DNA of 64,000 bases from Rhodococcus sp. BP22 (GCF_014281965.1 NZ_JACFTB010000001.1:62001-126000), one strand, 5' to 3'; counted from the first letter of the stretch, positions 27,745 to 37,255 are shown. A program made the numbers and translations. Notes: a model not told the origin generated them from the sequence alone.

Positions 27745-29619
27745 TCAGGCCCCCAGATTGGTGAGGAGATCGGACAGAACTGCGATGGCGTCGACCTTGG
27801 CGGTCAAGAAATCGTCCGGCCGACCTTGGCCGGTGATATCGGTGAACAGCTTTTCGGGCCCGGCGAGAAGTACCCGTTCGATGCCGGCCGCCCGGAGCGC
27901 GCTCACTGCGGACGAGGCCTCTTCGGTGTATCGCTTGTCGGTGCCGCACACGACCGCGATACGAGCGCCCGCCGTGCGTACGGCTTCGGCGATGCTCGAC
28001 TCTGTCAGCGGTCCTGGATTCTGCGACTCGATTCCGCCCGAAGCCAATAGGTTCGCGGCGAAAGTCGTTCGAACATTGTGCTCGGCTACCGACCCGAGCG
28101 GCACGAGCAGCGCCAGTGGCCGCGCATCGTGCTGGGCGAGATATGCATCCGAGCGGTCACGTAGAGCTTCGAACGCAGCTCCGTACCGAGCAACCCGTGG
28201 CGCTGTGCCCGCCTGCTCCGGGCCTACCGGCGGAAGCGGCGCCTCGGCCAGGTTGGGGAACTCGTTGACACCCGTGAGCGGCGTCCGGCGGTGAGCGACA
28301 TCGGAATCACGAGCGGCTTTGGTCTCCGCGATCGACGACGCAAGCGTCCCGGACTCGAGTGCAGCGCGATAACCACCGTCGGCTTCGATCTTCTGGGTGA
28401 AAGCCCATGCCTTCTCGGCGATGTCATCGGTGAGTTGCTCGATGTACCAAGAGCCGGCACCCGGGTCGAGAACGCGCCCGAGATGAGACTCCTCGAGAAG
28501 CAACAGCTGCGTATTTCTTGCGATTCGCGCCGCGAAAGTCTTCGACACCCCGGCTGCTCCCCCCTCCAGCGCCACATCGAACGGAAGGACGGTGATCGCG
28601 TCGGCTCCGCCGATACCCGCGCCGAAGGCCGCCAACGTGGTGCGAAGCATGTTCACCCACGGATCACGCTGCGACATCATCGCTTCGGAGGTGACCGCAT
28701 GCTGCGGAGCGCCGCCGGCGTCGGGCGCACCGGATACCTGTGCGACGCGTGACCACAAAATGCGTGCCGCACGGAACTTCGCGATTGTCTGGAACTGGTC
28801 GTCGGTCGCTGCAAAGCGAAACTCCAGTTGCCCGAGTGCATCTCCGATGGAGAGGCCACTCGATGTCAGAGCGCGGAGGTATTCGAGGCCGGCAGCAACT
28901 GCTGCTCCGAGTTCCTGTGCATCGCCGGCTCCGGCGTTGTGGAACACGGTGCCGTCGACGGTGATCGCGCGAACGGTCTCGGCGCGGGCGGCCGACTGTG
29001 CGGCCAGGTCTACGAGCGTCTGAAGTTCGGGTGCGGGAGCCCCTGAGAACTGTGAGGTGAGCGTGGCACCACCCAGCCGAATGTCCACCGCTTCCGCATT
29101 CTCGGCGGTGGTCCGGTCGAGCAATTCGAACACTGCGTGTGCGGCTGCCTCTGTGGCGTTGCCGGCGTCCACGACCAACGGTGCGAGATCGAGCAGGACG
29201 CCGTCGACTGCTTCGGCGATCGAAGCTGCCGGAAGATCACTCTCGCCGACGCGGAGCCAGAGTGCGCTGACACCGTTGTTCAAGCCGTCCAGTATCGACC
29301 GGTTGACCTTCGCTGCGTCCGACTCACCGACACCGAACCTGGCACTGACCTTCCACCCAGCGTTGACGTCTCGGGCCGCATCCCGTCCACGTACGAAAGG
29401 GAACACTCCAGGGAGTGCGTTCTCGGGGTGCTCGTCACGAGGACCGTAGAGAGGTGAGATCGTCACCCCGTCGTAGGTCGTCGTCTCGAGGAGACGCTCA
29501 GGATCCTCTGGCAGATCTGCGACGTCGACTCTGCGCGACTTTGCCAGAACTCCGGCAACCGCCTTCTGCCAGGCGGCATACGCAGTGCGTGAGGCATCTT
29601 CTTGTGAAGCAATGGGCAC
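27745..29619 (-). CDS. mutA: Methylmalonyl-CoA mutase, small subunit
   Basis: A 624-residue partner of MutB with the same barrel plus flavodoxin-like architecture. It lacks the DGHDRG B12-binding motif in the C-terminal domain, as expected for the non-catalytic subunit. Typical segments are GWKVSARFG, EFRFAATDDQFQTIAKFRAARILW and [27 protein letters not shown]. The GTG start at 29619 has GAGGGAG about 10 nt before it. First gene of mutA-mutB-meaB. The sequence upstream, shared with the divergent TVP38 gene, contains TGAGG-ATCA-CCTCA (29707-29720), a possible operator. Confidence 0.95.
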   Translation of the reverse strand: MPIASQEDASRTAYAAWQKAVAGVLAKSRRVDVADLPEDPERLLETTTYDGVTISPLYGPRDEHPENALPGVFPFVRGRDAARDVNAGWKVSARFGVGESDAAKVNRSILDGLNNGVSALWLRVGESDLPAASIAEAVDGVLLDLAPLVVDAGNATEAAAHAVFELLDRTTAENAEAVDIRLGGATLTSQFSGAPAPELQTLVDLAAQSAARAETVRAITVDGTVFHNAGAGDAQELGAAVAAGLEYLRALTSSGLSIGDALGQLEFRFAATDDQFQTIAKFRAARILWSRVAQVSGAPDAGGAPQHAVTSEAMMSQRDPWVNMLRTTLAAFGAGIGGADAITVLPFDVALEGGAAGVSKTFAARIARNTQLLLLEESHLGRVLDPGAGSWYIEQLTDDIAEKAWAFTQKIEADGGYRAALESGTLASSIAETKAARDSDVAHRRTPLTGVNEFPNLAEAPLPPVGPEQAGTAPRVARYGAAFEALRDRSDAYLAQHDARPLALLVPLGSVAEHNVRTTFAANLLASGGIESQNPGPLTESSIAEAVRTAGARIAVVCGTDKRYTEEASSAVSALRAAGIERVLLAGPEKLFTDITGQGRPDDFLTAKVDAIAVLSDLLTNLGA

Positions 29620-29778
29620 GATGACTGCTCCCTCAACTCGATCGACGAGAGTCGGTCGACAATAGCGACTTTTGTGATGTGAAACCCGATCTCTCCGACA
29701 GTATCGTGAGGATCACCTCATGTTCGAATCGGAGGTGGTTTGGTCGCGGCGCGAAACGCTTCGACGCAGGTAGGCTCG

Positions 29779-30462
29779 GTGATCGTGACGAGGCGATTGC
29801 GTGATCCACGGTTGATCGGCATCGTGGTTCTTCTCGCAACTCTGGCCGTGGCAGCGGTATCGGCACCTCACTTGTCGGCAGAACAGCTTCGGCACTGGGC
29901 GCTGTCGATCGGGCCCGTCTTTCCGCTCGTGTTCTTTCTCGTCCACGCGATCGTGACCATTCCGCCTGTGCCGCGAACGCTGTTCACCCTCACTGCCGGA
30001 GTTCTGTTCGGTCCGGTCACCGGCATCGCTGTCGCGGTGGGTGCGTCGACCCTCAGCGCCGTTCTTGCATTGCTACTCGTTCGGATTATCGGTCGAGAGT
30101 GGTTCGCCGCGAGGATGACACATCCTGCCGTTCGCGCGATCGACGACAGTCTGATTCGGCGCGGATGGCTGGCGGTGGGATCTCTCCGGTTGATCGCACC
30201 GGTTCCGTTTTCGGTCGTCAACTACTGCTGTGGAGTTTCTTCGATTCGGCTCGTACCGTTCGCCGTGGCCACCGCGATAGGCATGGCGCCGGGAACGGTG
30301 GGCATCGTCGTCCTCGGCGACGCCATCGGCGGACACACGAATCCAGTACTGCTCGCGCTCTCCGGTGTGTGTATTGCTGCCGGGGTGATCGGCCTCTACA
30401 TCGATTGGCGCCTCTCGGCGTCGACTCGGTTGCCGAAAGCGAATTCCGAAACGTCCAAGTAA
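29779..30462 (+). CDS. TVP38/TMEM64 (DedA-related SNARE-associated) membrane protein
   Basis: A membrane protein of about 227 residues with five or six hydrophobic segments. The VTT/SNARE-associated domain is marked by PPVPRTLFTLTAGVLFGPVTGIAVAVGAS and the later RLIAPVPFSVVNYCCGVSSI, with re-entrant-loop prolines and arginines; members are linked to lipid scrambling or transport across the membrane. It is the neighbour-order counterpart of Rv1491c beside mutA. The start is uncertain: TTG 29740, GTG 29779 and GTG 29785 are in frame. I use 29779, which has AGGTAGG close upstream and gives a short basic N-terminus before the first helix. Confidence 0.8.
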   Translation: MIVTRRLRDPRLIGIVVLLATLAVAAVSAPHLSAEQLRHWALSIGPVFPLVFFLVHAIVTIPPVPRTLFTLTAGVLFGPVTGIAVAVGASTLSAVLALLLVRIIGREWFAARMTHPAVRAIDDSLIRRGWLAVGSLRLIAPVPFSVVNYCCGVSSIRLVPFAVATAIGMAPGTVGIVVLGDAIGGHTNPVLLALSGVCIAAGVIGLYIDWRLSASTRLPKANSETSK

Positions 30463-30470
30463 ACTCTTTT

Positions 30471-30533
30471 AGCTTGACTTTGCTTAATCAAGCCCTAACC
30501 ATTGACTATGAGATATCAAGCCTCTAGGCTTGA
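30471..30533 (+). promoter_or_regulatory. Four-heptamer operator cluster (RGCTTGA/TCAAGCC) over the SatD-like promoter
   Basis: AGCTTGA (30471-30477) and TCAAGCC (30488-30494) form one inverted pair with a 10-nt spacer. TCAAGCC (30516-30522) and GGCTTGA (30527-30533) form a second perfect pair with a 4-nt spacer that covers the -10 and start region. This looks like an autoregulatory operator for the following DNA-binding protein. Confidence 0.6.
30502..30530 (+). promoter_or_regulatory. Leaderless promoter of the SatD-like gene
   Basis: TTGACT (30502-30507), a 17-nt spacer and TAGGCT (30525-30530) lie 6 nt before the ATG at 30537. Transcription should start at or next to the start codon. No ribosome-binding site is present, in keeping with a leaderless mRNA. 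Confidence 0.55.
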
Positions 30534-30536
30534 CTC

Positions 30537-31142
30537 ATGTTCGTCATGACAGTGGATCAACGTCGAAGTCGACGCGATATCGACAGAGTCGAAGCAGTGC
30601 TGGAACTGACTCGCCACGCTCCCCTCCTTAGAGGTTTCGAACGAACGGCAGGCGATGAAATCCAGGCAGTGGCGACCGACGCGCACACTGTCGTGGACCT
30701 CACGCTGACACTGGTCAGACTGGGCACATGGAGCGTCGGCATCGGCATCGGACAGGTCGAAGAGCCTCTGCCCGACACGACACGCGCGGGCCGGGGCCCG
30801 GCTTTCGAGGCAGCACGTGACGCGGTCACCCGTGCCAAGAACGCTCCCGCTGCCGTCGCCGTCACGGCTGCGAATCCAGATCTCGATACGCCATGCCGAG
30901 ATGCCGAGACCGCATTGACCCTGATCGCACTACTCATCACCGACAGAACAGAACAAGGGCATGAGGCGACAGACCTGATGGCCCGCGGCCATACGCAAAA
31001 AAGCGCGGCAGAGACTCTCGGGATCACCAAGCAGGCCATGTCTCAACGGTTGTCGGTAGCTCGGTGGAGTATCGAGGCGCCCGGCCGCGCCCTCGCCGAG
31101 CGACTACTCACCGAACTGGACGGCACCACCGAAAACTACTGA
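30537..31142 (+). CDS. SatD-like protein with C-terminal helix-turn-helix
   Basis: 201 residues. The first ~130 match the SatD family style: an N-terminal VMTVDQRRSR, FERTAGDEIQAV and VGIGIGQVEEPLPDTTRAGRGPAFEAARDAV. The C-terminus carries a helix-turn-helix, ARGHTQKSAAETLGITKQAMSQRL, like sigma region 4 or MarR-type readers. It should bind DNA; the heptamer cluster across its own promoter is the obvious target. SatD was first named from a stress-linked streptococcal locus and its mechanism is unsettled. The next gene, 58 nt on, encodes a membrane protein and is probably its operon partner. Confidence 0.72.
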   Translation: MFVMTVDQRRSRRDIDRVEAVLELTRHAPLLRGFERTAGDEIQAVATDAHTVVDLTLTLVRLGTWSVGIGIGQVEEPLPDTTRAGRGPAFEAARDAVTRAKNAPAAVAVTAANPDLDTPCRDAETALTLIALLITDRTEQGHEATDLMARGHTQKSAAETLGITKQAMSQRLSVARWSIEAPGRALAERLLTELDGTTENY

Positions 31143-31200
31143 ATCATCGGTCCGATCGATCGCACTCGGCAACACTGCACGGAATACATAGGGGGAATTC

Positions 31201-31719
31201 ATGATCGCGGTGACTCTGATACTTCTGGGGCTGTCGGCAACAGCCTCGGTCTTCCAGGCGAGAGCCTCGGTTCCTCGTTGGGCGCCTGCCGCACTATCTC
31301 TCACCTTGTTGGCATCGGCGGCAGCGGTCGGGACGACCACCGATCCGGCCAGAGGATTCGCCCTGGCCGCCACCTACGTCGTCACCGTTCTGGCGGCCGT
31401 AGCGGGTGGGTCGCCGATCGTTGCCGAAGTCTTCCGCTTGGCGCGACGAGACGGGACACCGAACCCCGACACGCCCGCAGAGCCACTACACGGCGGGCGC
31501 ACAATCGGAGTGCTCGAGCGCACTGCGGTCGCGGCATCCATTCTGGCCGGATGGCCCGAGGGAATCGCAATCGTTCTCGCGGTGAAAGGCCTTGCCCGAT
31601 ATCCCGAGCTACGAGGATCCCAGGCGTCCGCGGCGTCCGAGCAGTTCATCATCGGAACGTTCACCAGCGTCATGTGGGCGGTTGCCGTCTGTGGCGTCGG
31701 ACAGGCACTCGCCACCTGA
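31201..31719 (+). CDS. Small membrane protein paired with the SatD-like regulator
   Basis: I do not recognise an enzyme family. The 172 residues form about four membrane helices (residues 3-20, 27-45, 52-72 and 145-168) and a soluble loop near 75-100 with a charged DGTPNPDTPAEPLHGG stretch. The ATG at 31201 has GGGGGA about 6 nt upstream. It directly follows the SatD-like gene, and a hairpin closes the pair, so it is probably controlled by the same operators. It could be a sensor or transporter-like partner; that is inference. Confidence 0.65.
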   Translation: MIAVTLILLGLSATASVFQARASVPRWAPAALSLTLLASAAAVGTTTDPARGFALAATYVVTVLAAVAGGSPIVAEVFRLARRDGTPNPDTPAEPLHGGRTIGVLERTAVAASILAGWPEGIAIVLAVKGLARYPELRGSQASAASEQFIIGTFTSVMWAVAVCGVGQALAT

Positions 31720-31735
31720 ACTGCGGCAGATACAC

Positions 31736-31777
31736 ATCATCCCTCGGCCGCCACCAAGTGACGTGCCGAGGGATGAT
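31736..31777. terminator. Hairpin between the SatD-linked operon and the stomatin operon
   Basis: ATCATCCCTCGGC (31736-31748) pairs perfectly with GCCGAGGGATGAT (31765-31777) over a 16-nt loop. It lies 17 nt after one stop and 27 nt past the convergent one, serving both strands. Confidence 0.75.
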
Positions 31778-31803
31778 TCGAGCTTGTTGAGTCCGAATGG
31801 GGC

Positions 31804-32997
31804 CTAGTTCGGCTCTGCCGGCGGAGCCGTCTCGGGCTGCGGTGCAGCAAGTTGTCCGACGTCAGTGCCCTTGGTCAGACTGGGGTCGGGCGCCAACGAG
31901 GTATCGACCGGTGTCCGGGCAACCGCCTCGGCTGCAGCGACCGCCTGGGCCACTGCGGGGTCCGCTTTCGTTTCGAACCAGTCGGCAACCTCGGCGGAAT
32001 CGTCTGCAGCCTTGGGCTCGTCGCCGATACTCGAGCTGGGCTCGTAACGGAAAACACCGTCCTCGCCTGGTGTTCCGAGGGTCTTGGCAAAACCTTTCAA
32101 TGCATCACCGAAGTCGCTCGGGATCATCCACACCTTGTTGGCGTCGCCCTGCGCCATCTGGGGAAGGGTCTGCATGTACTGGTAAGCAAGTAGTTCCGGA
32201 GTCGGCTTTCCTGCCTTGATGGCCGCAAACACCTTCTCGATTGCTTTTGCCTGCCCCTGAGCCTGCAAATACTTCGCAGCCCGGTCGCCTTCTGCCCGCA
32301 GAATCCGAGACTGACGCTCGCCCTCGGCTGTGAGAATCGATGCTTGCTTTCCGCCCTCGGCGGCAAGAATGCGGCTCTGCTTGTCGCCCTCCGCGGTCTT
32401 GATCGCGGACTCGCGGTGGCCTTCTGCCGTAAGAATGGTGGCCCGCTTCTCACGGTCCGCCTTCATCTGCTTCTCCATCGACTCTTGGATCGATGGAGGC
32501 GGATCGATGCTCTTCAGTTCCACGCGTGCGACCCGCAGTCCCCATCGACCTGTCGCCTCGTCGAGGACGACGCGCAATTGGCCGTTGATCTGATCACGAG
32601 ACGTCAGAGTTTCCTCCAGCGTCATGCCGCCCACGACGTTACGCAGCGTCGTAGTGGTCAACTGCTCGACGCCCACGATGTAATTGTTGATTTCATAGAC
32701 CGCGGACTGCGGATTCGTCACCTGGAAATACACAACGGTGTCGATCGACACAGTCAGGTTGTCCTTGGTGATCACCGGTTGCGGCGGGAACGACACGACA
32801 CGCTCTCGCAGATCCACCTTCGCTCGAATCCGATCGACGAACGGAACGAGGAAAGTCAGCTGCCCGGAAACGGTGCGAACATAACGACCGAGCCTCTCGA
32901 TCACTGCTGCCTCGGCCTGCGGAATAATCGATACGGATTTGGCGACGAGTATGACGACGAGAAGAACGATCACGCCGAGAACGATCAGTGCTGCCAT
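31804..32997 (-). CDS. SPFH/band-7 (stomatin-like) membrane protein
   Basis: 397 residues: one N-terminal membrane helix (3-22), then an SPFH domain with SIIPQAEAAVIERLGRYVRT and VVSFPPQPVITKDNLTVSIDTVVYFQV, then a coiled, Ala/Glu/Arg-rich region with imperfect repeats of the type AEG-x-R/K-x-S-x-I-x-x-AEG (about 190-260). The C-terminal third is acidic and Pro/Ala-rich. Such proteins form oligomeric membrane scaffolds and pair with NfeD proteins, encoded here 4 nt upstream. It is the counterpart of Rv1488. The function in actinobacteria is probably membrane organisation or protease control. Confidence 0.9.
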   Translation of the reverse strand: MAALIVLGVIVLLVVILVAKSVSIIPQAEAAVIERLGRYVRTVSGQLTFLVPFVDRIRAKVDLRERVVSFPPQPVITKDNLTVSIDTVVYFQVTNPQSAVYEINNYIVGVEQLTTTTLRNVVGGMTLEETLTSRDQINGQLRVVLDEATGRWGLRVARVELKSIDPPPSIQESMEKQMKADREKRATILTAEGHRESAIKTAEGDKQSRILAAEGGKQASILTAEGERQSRILRAEGDRAAKYLQAQGQAKAIEKVFAAIKAGKPTPELLAYQYMQTLPQMAQGDANKVWMIPSDFGDALKGFAKTLGTPGEDGVFRYEPSSSIGDEPKAADDSAEVADWFETKADPAVAQAVAAAEAVARTPVDTSLAPDPSLTKGTDVGQLAAPQPETAPPAEPN

Positions 32998-33001
32998 AAA
33001 A

Positions 33002-33442
33002 CTACGGTCCCCTCCACACGACGGCAGTAGCGCCGTCTATTTCCATCACGGTCACAGTGACTCCCGGTGCATAGACCTCGGATTCGTCGAGGGGACGCGC
33101 AGTCCACACCTCGCCGCCGAGCTTCACCTGACCCTCGTGTGCCGAAACCTGTTCGAGCACAATCGCACTCTTGCCCGACAACGCAGCAGCGTTGGTGGCA
33201 AGCGCGGGCGGGGCGGCGAAGCGTCGCAACAACATCGGCCGCACACCCAGAACCAGTACCAAGGACACGAGACCGAACACAACCGCATCGGCCCACACTG
33301 GGAAATCCGTGACGGCCGCAATTCCGGCAGTGGCAAGAGCACCACCGGCGATCATGAGCAGAAAGAAATCTCCCGTCAGCGCCTCGGCTGCCGCGAGTGC
33401 GATTCCTGCGATGAACCAAATTATCGCCGCCACAACCTCCAT
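33002..33442 (-). CDS. NfeD family membrane protein
   Basis: 146 residues: three to four membrane helices (about 5-75) followed by an OB-fold NfeD C-terminal domain with GKSAIVLEQVSAHEGQVKLGGEVWTARP and a final hydrophobic strand. This is the short NfeD type without the serine protease domain. It is 4 nt before the stomatin gene, the widespread NfeD-SPFH pair, in which NfeD is thought to sit at the membrane face of the SPFH assembly. Counterpart of Rv1487. DUF3097 precedes it by 32 nt. Confidence 0.88.
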   Translation of the reverse strand: MEVVAAIIWFIAGIALAAAEALTGDFFLLMIAGGALATAGIAAVTDFPVWADAVVFGLVSLVLVLGVRPMLLRRFAAPPALATNAAALSGKSAIVLEQVSAHEGQVKLGGEVWTARPLDESEVYAPGVTVTVMEIDGATAVVWRGP

Positions 33443-33474
33443 CTAACCAGAAATAGGACATCGGGCGGCGGCTC

Positions 33475-34293
33475 TCACTCCGTTACGAAGTCGACCAGCT
33501 GTTCGACCGCTCCGATCAACGGCGCTTCGAGATCTCGGAACGTCGAAACCGACGAATACACATGTCGCCAACCCTCCTTCGGAGTTCCCCACCCGAGCTC
33601 GCGACAGATTCCAGTCTTCCAATCCTGACCGCGGGGAATCTTCGGCCACGCGCTGATTCCGACAGCCTTCGGCCGGACGGCTTCCCACACGTCGATGTAC
33701 GGGTGACCGGTGACAAGTACGTGCGGGCCAAGAGACGCAGTCAATTTCGACTCCTTGGATCCCGTGACGAGGTGGTCGACCAGGACACCTACTCGCCGGC
33801 CAGGGCCTGGTTCGAATTCGGCCAGGCGCTCGCCCAGATTGTCCAGCCCCTCCAGGTGCTCGACAACGACTCCCTCAACCCGGAGGTCGTGGCCCCACAC
33901 ACTTTCCACCAGGGCAGCGTCGTGCACGCCCTCGACCCAGATCCGGCTGGCGCGAGCGGTACGAGCACGCAATCCCTCGACCTTGGTAGAGCCGGAAGCC
34001 GACCGGGTCGACTCTGCCTTCTTCGGAGATGCGGTCGCACGCACGAGGGTGACGCGTTTGCCGTCGATCAGAAACGCCGCTTCGCGCAACGCGAACAACC
34101 GCGTCGTGCGAGCTGAATCTTCTAGGCGTACGAAATCGCCGTCGTACGTGCGCTCGAACCCGACCACTGCACCGCAATAGCCGGTCGCGGAGTCCTCGAC
34201 GACGAGTCCGCGCTCGGCCGGCACCTGCGGGACAGGCACCTTTCGCATGCGGCTGTGTCCTGAAAGTATGTCTTCGCCGTACATGTTCGTCAC
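33475..34293 (-). CDS. DUF3097 family protein
   Basis: About 272 residues of an actinobacterial family of unknown role. Conserved parts are YGEDILSGHSR, a basic central region KVEGLRARTARASRIWVEGVHDAALVESVWGHDLR, which resembles a Toprim-like strand (VEGVHDAALVE, then VGVLVDHLV), and HPYIDVWEAVRPKAVGI; a Toprim-type nucleic acid enzyme is possible but unproven. The longest frame starts at 34338; I prefer the GTG at 34293, with a possible TACCGT -10 eight nt upstream (leaderless). ATG 34284 is the alternative. Divergent from the Rv1486c-like gene. Confidence 0.75.
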   Translation of the reverse strand: MTNMYGEDILSGHSRMRKVPVPQVPAERGLVVEDSATGYCGAVVGFERTYDGDFVRLEDSARTTRLFALREAAFLIDGKRVTLVRATASPKKAESTRSASGSTKVEGLRARTARASRIWVEGVHDAALVESVWGHDLRVEGVVVEHLEGLDNLGERLAEFEPGPGRRVGVLVDHLVTGSKESKLTASLGPHVLVTGHPYIDVWEAVRPKAVGISAWPKIPRGQDWKTGICRELGWGTPKEGWRHVYSSVSTFRDLEAPLIGAVEQLVDFVTE

Positions 34294-34350
34294 GGCCGAC
34301 AACGGTAGCCACCCCCACGCCCGAGCGCGCGTCGCCACGCCGACCTATGC

Positions 34351-35181
34351 TTGGAAGTCGTGAGTTCTCCAAGTGCAAGCCTTGCCGTGTGGGCCAGCTC
34401 GTGGCTGGCTGGATTCAGCGCGCCCGACAACGTGATCGATTCGATGGCGGAGTGGGCACCGATGCATCTGGCAGTTGCCGGCGACCAAGAAACGGCGCTC
34501 GAGACCGGGCTACCATGGCCGAGCCCTCGCGACGAGGGCGTGGCAGGCCTACTCACCCTCATTCGAGCTCAGGTACCGAGTGACCGCACCAACCCCGCAA
34601 TCGAACTCCTCCTCCCCCATCCTGGTGCCACGTCGAACGTGTCACCGAAGAGCCTGTTCGGGCGCCTGGCCATTCAGACCGGAGAGGCCGTCCTGGTCGG
34701 CGATCCCGAGAACCGAGGACTGGGACTCGTACCGACCGTAGAGGGGCCGGACGTCCTCCGATGGACGGTGTTCTCGATCGTCCTGCCGCCGCGTGCGATG
34801 CGCGACTTCACGCTCGGGGAAGCCGAATACGCCATGCGTGAAGCGGTTCGTGGCGCTGCCGAAGCCCTCGGCTCGCTTCAATCACTACCGACGCGAACCG
34901 AACTGGGAGACCCCCGAACACGTATCGCCGCCGAACTCGCCGATCTCGGCCGACACCGCTATCCGTCGGAAATGTCGGATCGGGCACTTCGAGTGCTCGA
35001 GTCGGCAGATCGAGTGGCAGCCATTCTTTCGGTGGCACAACACTCTTCCCCGACCGAACCCGCCACTGCAATCGGTGCGGCAGCACGTGAGGATTTGATC
35101 AGACCGTTGTGGGCTGCGGTCCGGAAAGCTCGTGCGATAGCACTCTCGACGAGTATCGAGTCCAGGGCGCCCGGCCGCTAG
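34351..35181 (+). CDS. Conserved protein of the Rv1486c type
   Basis: A 276-residue soluble protein without a motif that names a function. It is rich in Ala, Leu and Arg, with an N-terminal helical part that holds an acidic [22 protein letters not shown], a central beta-rich part with [17 protein letters not shown], and a long helical C-terminal half. Position opposite hemH matches Rv1486c in M. tuberculosis. Its stop overlaps the hemH stop on the other strand by 4 nt (convergent). No signal peptide or membrane segment is seen. Confidence 0.7.
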   Translation: MEVVSSPSASLAVWASSWLAGFSAPDNVIDSMAEWAPMHLAVAGDQETALETGLPWPSPRDEGVAGLLTLIRAQVPSDRTNPAIELLLPHPGATSNVSPKSLFGRLAIQTGEAVLVGDPENRGLGLVPTVEGPDVLRWTVFSIVLPPRAMRDFTLGEAEYAMREAVRGAAEALGSLQSLPTRTELGDPRTRIAAELADLGRHRYPSEMSDRALRVLESADRVAAILSVAQHSSPTEPATAIGAAAREDLIRPLWAAVRKARAIALSTSIESRAPGR

Positions 35182-36245
35182 CTGGGGCGTGTCGGGCGAA
35201 CGGGCTGCTCGCAGCATCGAATTGCGCATCGGCTGCCGTTGAGCGTCGAGCCGTACTTCGGGACACTTCCGATGCCACGCGGCGCCGCATCGCTGAGATG
35301 CTCCTCTACGAGTTCGAGGATCATCTGCGCAAACCGAGGGTCCGTTCCCGGTGTCGAGGCCCGCGCGAAAGCGATATTGAGCTCCCGAGCCTTCTCCTCG
35401 GCCTCGGTGTCGAGGTCCCAGACGACTTCGAGGTGATCGGAGACGAATCCCACCGGACAAACGACTACCGCTTCGACACCGTTGTCCGACAAGGCATCCA
35501 AATGGTCGCAGATGTCCGGTTCCAGCCACGGTACCTGGGGCGGACCTGACCGCGACTGCCAGACGAGGTCGTAATCGTCCACACCGACGGCTGCCGCAGC
35601 GAGCCTGGACGCTTCGGCCACCTGCCTGCTGTAGAGGTGGCCGCCGTCGGCCGGGGGCCCGGCATTAGCGTCGGCAGCGCTTGGAATCGAATGTGCTGTG
35701 AACACCAATCTCGCTTTCGAGCGATTCTCGGGGGAGAGCGAATCCATCGCGGCCGTAATCGAATCGGCGAACGCAGCGATCAGCAAGGGATGGTCGTAAT
35801 ACTGTCTGATCTTCACCAGGTCGGGTGCGTCGGCACCGACCGCTTCCCTGGCTCTGGCCACATCCTCGTGGTACTGGCGACAACCCGAGTAACCACCCCA
35901 CGCCGACGTCGGAAACACCAGCGCACGTTCGATCCCGTCCGACTGCATCTGCGCGAGAGTGTCTTCGACCATCGGATGCCAGTTCCTGTTACCGAAGTAG
36001 ATCGGCAGGTCGACACCGGCCGTGGCGAATTCAGCTTCCAAAGCGGAGATAATGTCGCGATTGAGCGCATTGATCGGCGACACACCGCCGAAGTGCATGT
36101 AGTGCTCGACTACTTCGTCGAGTCGTTCGGGCGGGACCCCACGCCCGCGCGTCACATTTTCTAGAAACGGCCGAACATGGGCGGGCTCCTCCGGGCCGCC
36201 GAAGGAGAGAACCAGGATGGCATCGAAACCCGCAGACTCGGTCAT
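35178..36245 (-). CDS. hemH: Ferrochelatase (coproporphyrin ferrochelatase type)
   Basis: Inserts Fe2+ into the porphyrin near the end of heme synthesis; in actinobacteria the usual substrate is coproporphyrin III. 355 residues: N-terminal [24 protein letters not shown], the active-site histidine in [12 protein letters not shown], and the second metal-site segment [22 protein letters not shown] with its glutamate. Actinobacterial members can carry a [2Fe-2S] cluster; cysteines near the C-terminus ([11 protein letters not shown]) would be candidates. The start is the ATG at 36245; the frame upstream runs through a large hairpin. It lies after inhA, as in mycobacteria. Confidence 0.93.
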   Translation of the reverse strand: MTESAGFDAILVLSFGGPEEPAHVRPFLENVTRGRGVPPERLDEVVEHYMHFGGVSPINALNRDIISALEAEFATAGVDLPIYFGNRNWHPMVEDTLAQMQSDGIERALVFPTSAWGGYSGCRQYHEDVARAREAVGADAPDLVKIRQYYDHPLLIAAFADSITAAMDSLSPENRSKARLVFTAHSIPSAADANAGPPADGGHLYSRQVAEASRLAAAAVGVDDYDLVWQSRSGPPQVPWLEPDICDHLDALSDNGVEAVVVCPVGFVSDHLEVVWDLDTEAEEKARELNIAFARASTPGTDPRFAQMILELVEEHLSDAAPRGIGSVPKYGSTLNGSRCAIRCCEQPVRPTRPS

Positions 36246-36288
36246 GTCCCCATTGTGCGCGCTCGAAGACAACAGGTTCGCGCAGGTT

Positions 36289-36350
36289 GCCTCATGCAAG
36301 CATCGATCCCCCATCTGGTAGGCCCCCACGCGTCGATGCTTGCATGAGGC
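36289..36350 (-). terminator. Large perfect hairpin between inhA and hemH
   Basis: An 18-bp perfect inverted repeat: 36289-36306 pairs with 36333-36350 around a 26-nt loop. It starts 9 nt beyond the inhA stop and ends 44 nt before the hemH ATG, both on the minus strand. There is no U tract. It may partly terminate, process or stabilise the transcript. Confidence 0.55.
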
Positions 36351-36358
36351 GAGACGGA

Positions 36359-37183
36359 CTACATGTCGTCGGGCAACCAGGTGTTGTGGCTGGCGCCGCC
36401 GTCGACGTACACGATCGAGCCGGTCGTTCCCGGCAACCAATCCGACAACAACGCCACGATCGACTTGGCGACCACCGTCGGGTTGTCTACGTCCCAGCCG
36501 ATGGGTGCCGAGCCGGCCCAGTAATCGTTGAGCTGATTCATTTTGGTTGCGTCGCCGGTAGCCGTTCCGGCGATGGCCTTGGCAGCAAGAGTCTTGATCG
36601 GCCCAGCGGCAACCAGATTGGACCTGATCTTCTTCGCAGCGCCTACTTCACGAGCCACGTACCGGTTGACCGACTCGAGTGCAGCCTTCGCCACGCCCAT
36701 CCAGTTGTAGTACGGCATCGAGGTACGCGGATCGAAGTCCATACCGACGATGGAACCGCCTTCGTTCATGACAGGCAGAACAGCCCGCGCCAGCGATGCG
36801 TAACTCCACGCCGATATTTCGAATGCGCGCGCCGCGTCGGGACCGGGCCCCTCGAGGAACGGCATCGCATCCGGGCCCATGAGTGTGCGAGGCGCAAACG
36901 CGATCGAATGCAAGACGCCGTCGATGCCTTCGGGGGCCACTTCACGAATGCGATCAGCGAGGGCCGCCAGATGCTCCTCGTTGGTGGCGTCGAGTTCGAT
37001 CGCTGGGGGCACTTCCTTGGGCAGGCGCTTGGCGATGCGATCGATCAACCGAAGTCGATCGAACCCCGTGATGATGACCTTCGCGCCTTGCTCCTGTGCC
37101 ATAGCTGCGGCGTGGAACGCGATCGAGGCATCGGTGATGATGCCGGTGATGAGGATGGTCTTACCTTCGAGCAGTCCGCCCAT
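36359..37183 (-). CDS. inhA: NADH-dependent enoyl-[ACP] reductase InhA
   Basis: Last step of the FAS-II elongation cycle that makes meromycolate chains; the target of isoniazid adducts in mycobacteria. 274 residues with the divergent SDR cofactor motif [12 protein letters not shown], Ser93 in VLHSIAFAP (equivalent to the resistance-linked Ser94 of Mtb InhA, here serine) and the catalytic Y159-x2-M162-x3-K166 (YNWMGVAK). It follows fabG1 by 72 nt on the same strand and is probably read from the fabG1 promoter. The presence of InhA supports a mycolic-acid-making organism. Confidence 0.95.
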   Translation of the reverse strand: MGGLLEGKTILITGIITDASIAFHAAAMAQEQGAKVIITGFDRLRLIDRIAKRLPKEVPPAIELDATNEEHLAALADRIREVAPEGIDGVLHSIAFAPRTLMGPDAMPFLEGPGPDAARAFEISAWSYASLARAVLPVMNEGGSIVGMDFDPRTSMPYYNWMGVAKAALESVNRYVAREVGAAKKIRSNLVAAGPIKTLAAKAIAGTATGDATKMNQLNDYWAGSAPIGWDVDNPTVVAKSIVALLSDWLPGTTGSIVYVDGGASHNTWLPDDM

Positions 37184-37255
37184 GTTCTTCCTTACCGATC
37201 GAGTCGAAATGAGAAAAGAGGTGTACCAGTTGCGAAAACTCGGATAGTCGAGAGG

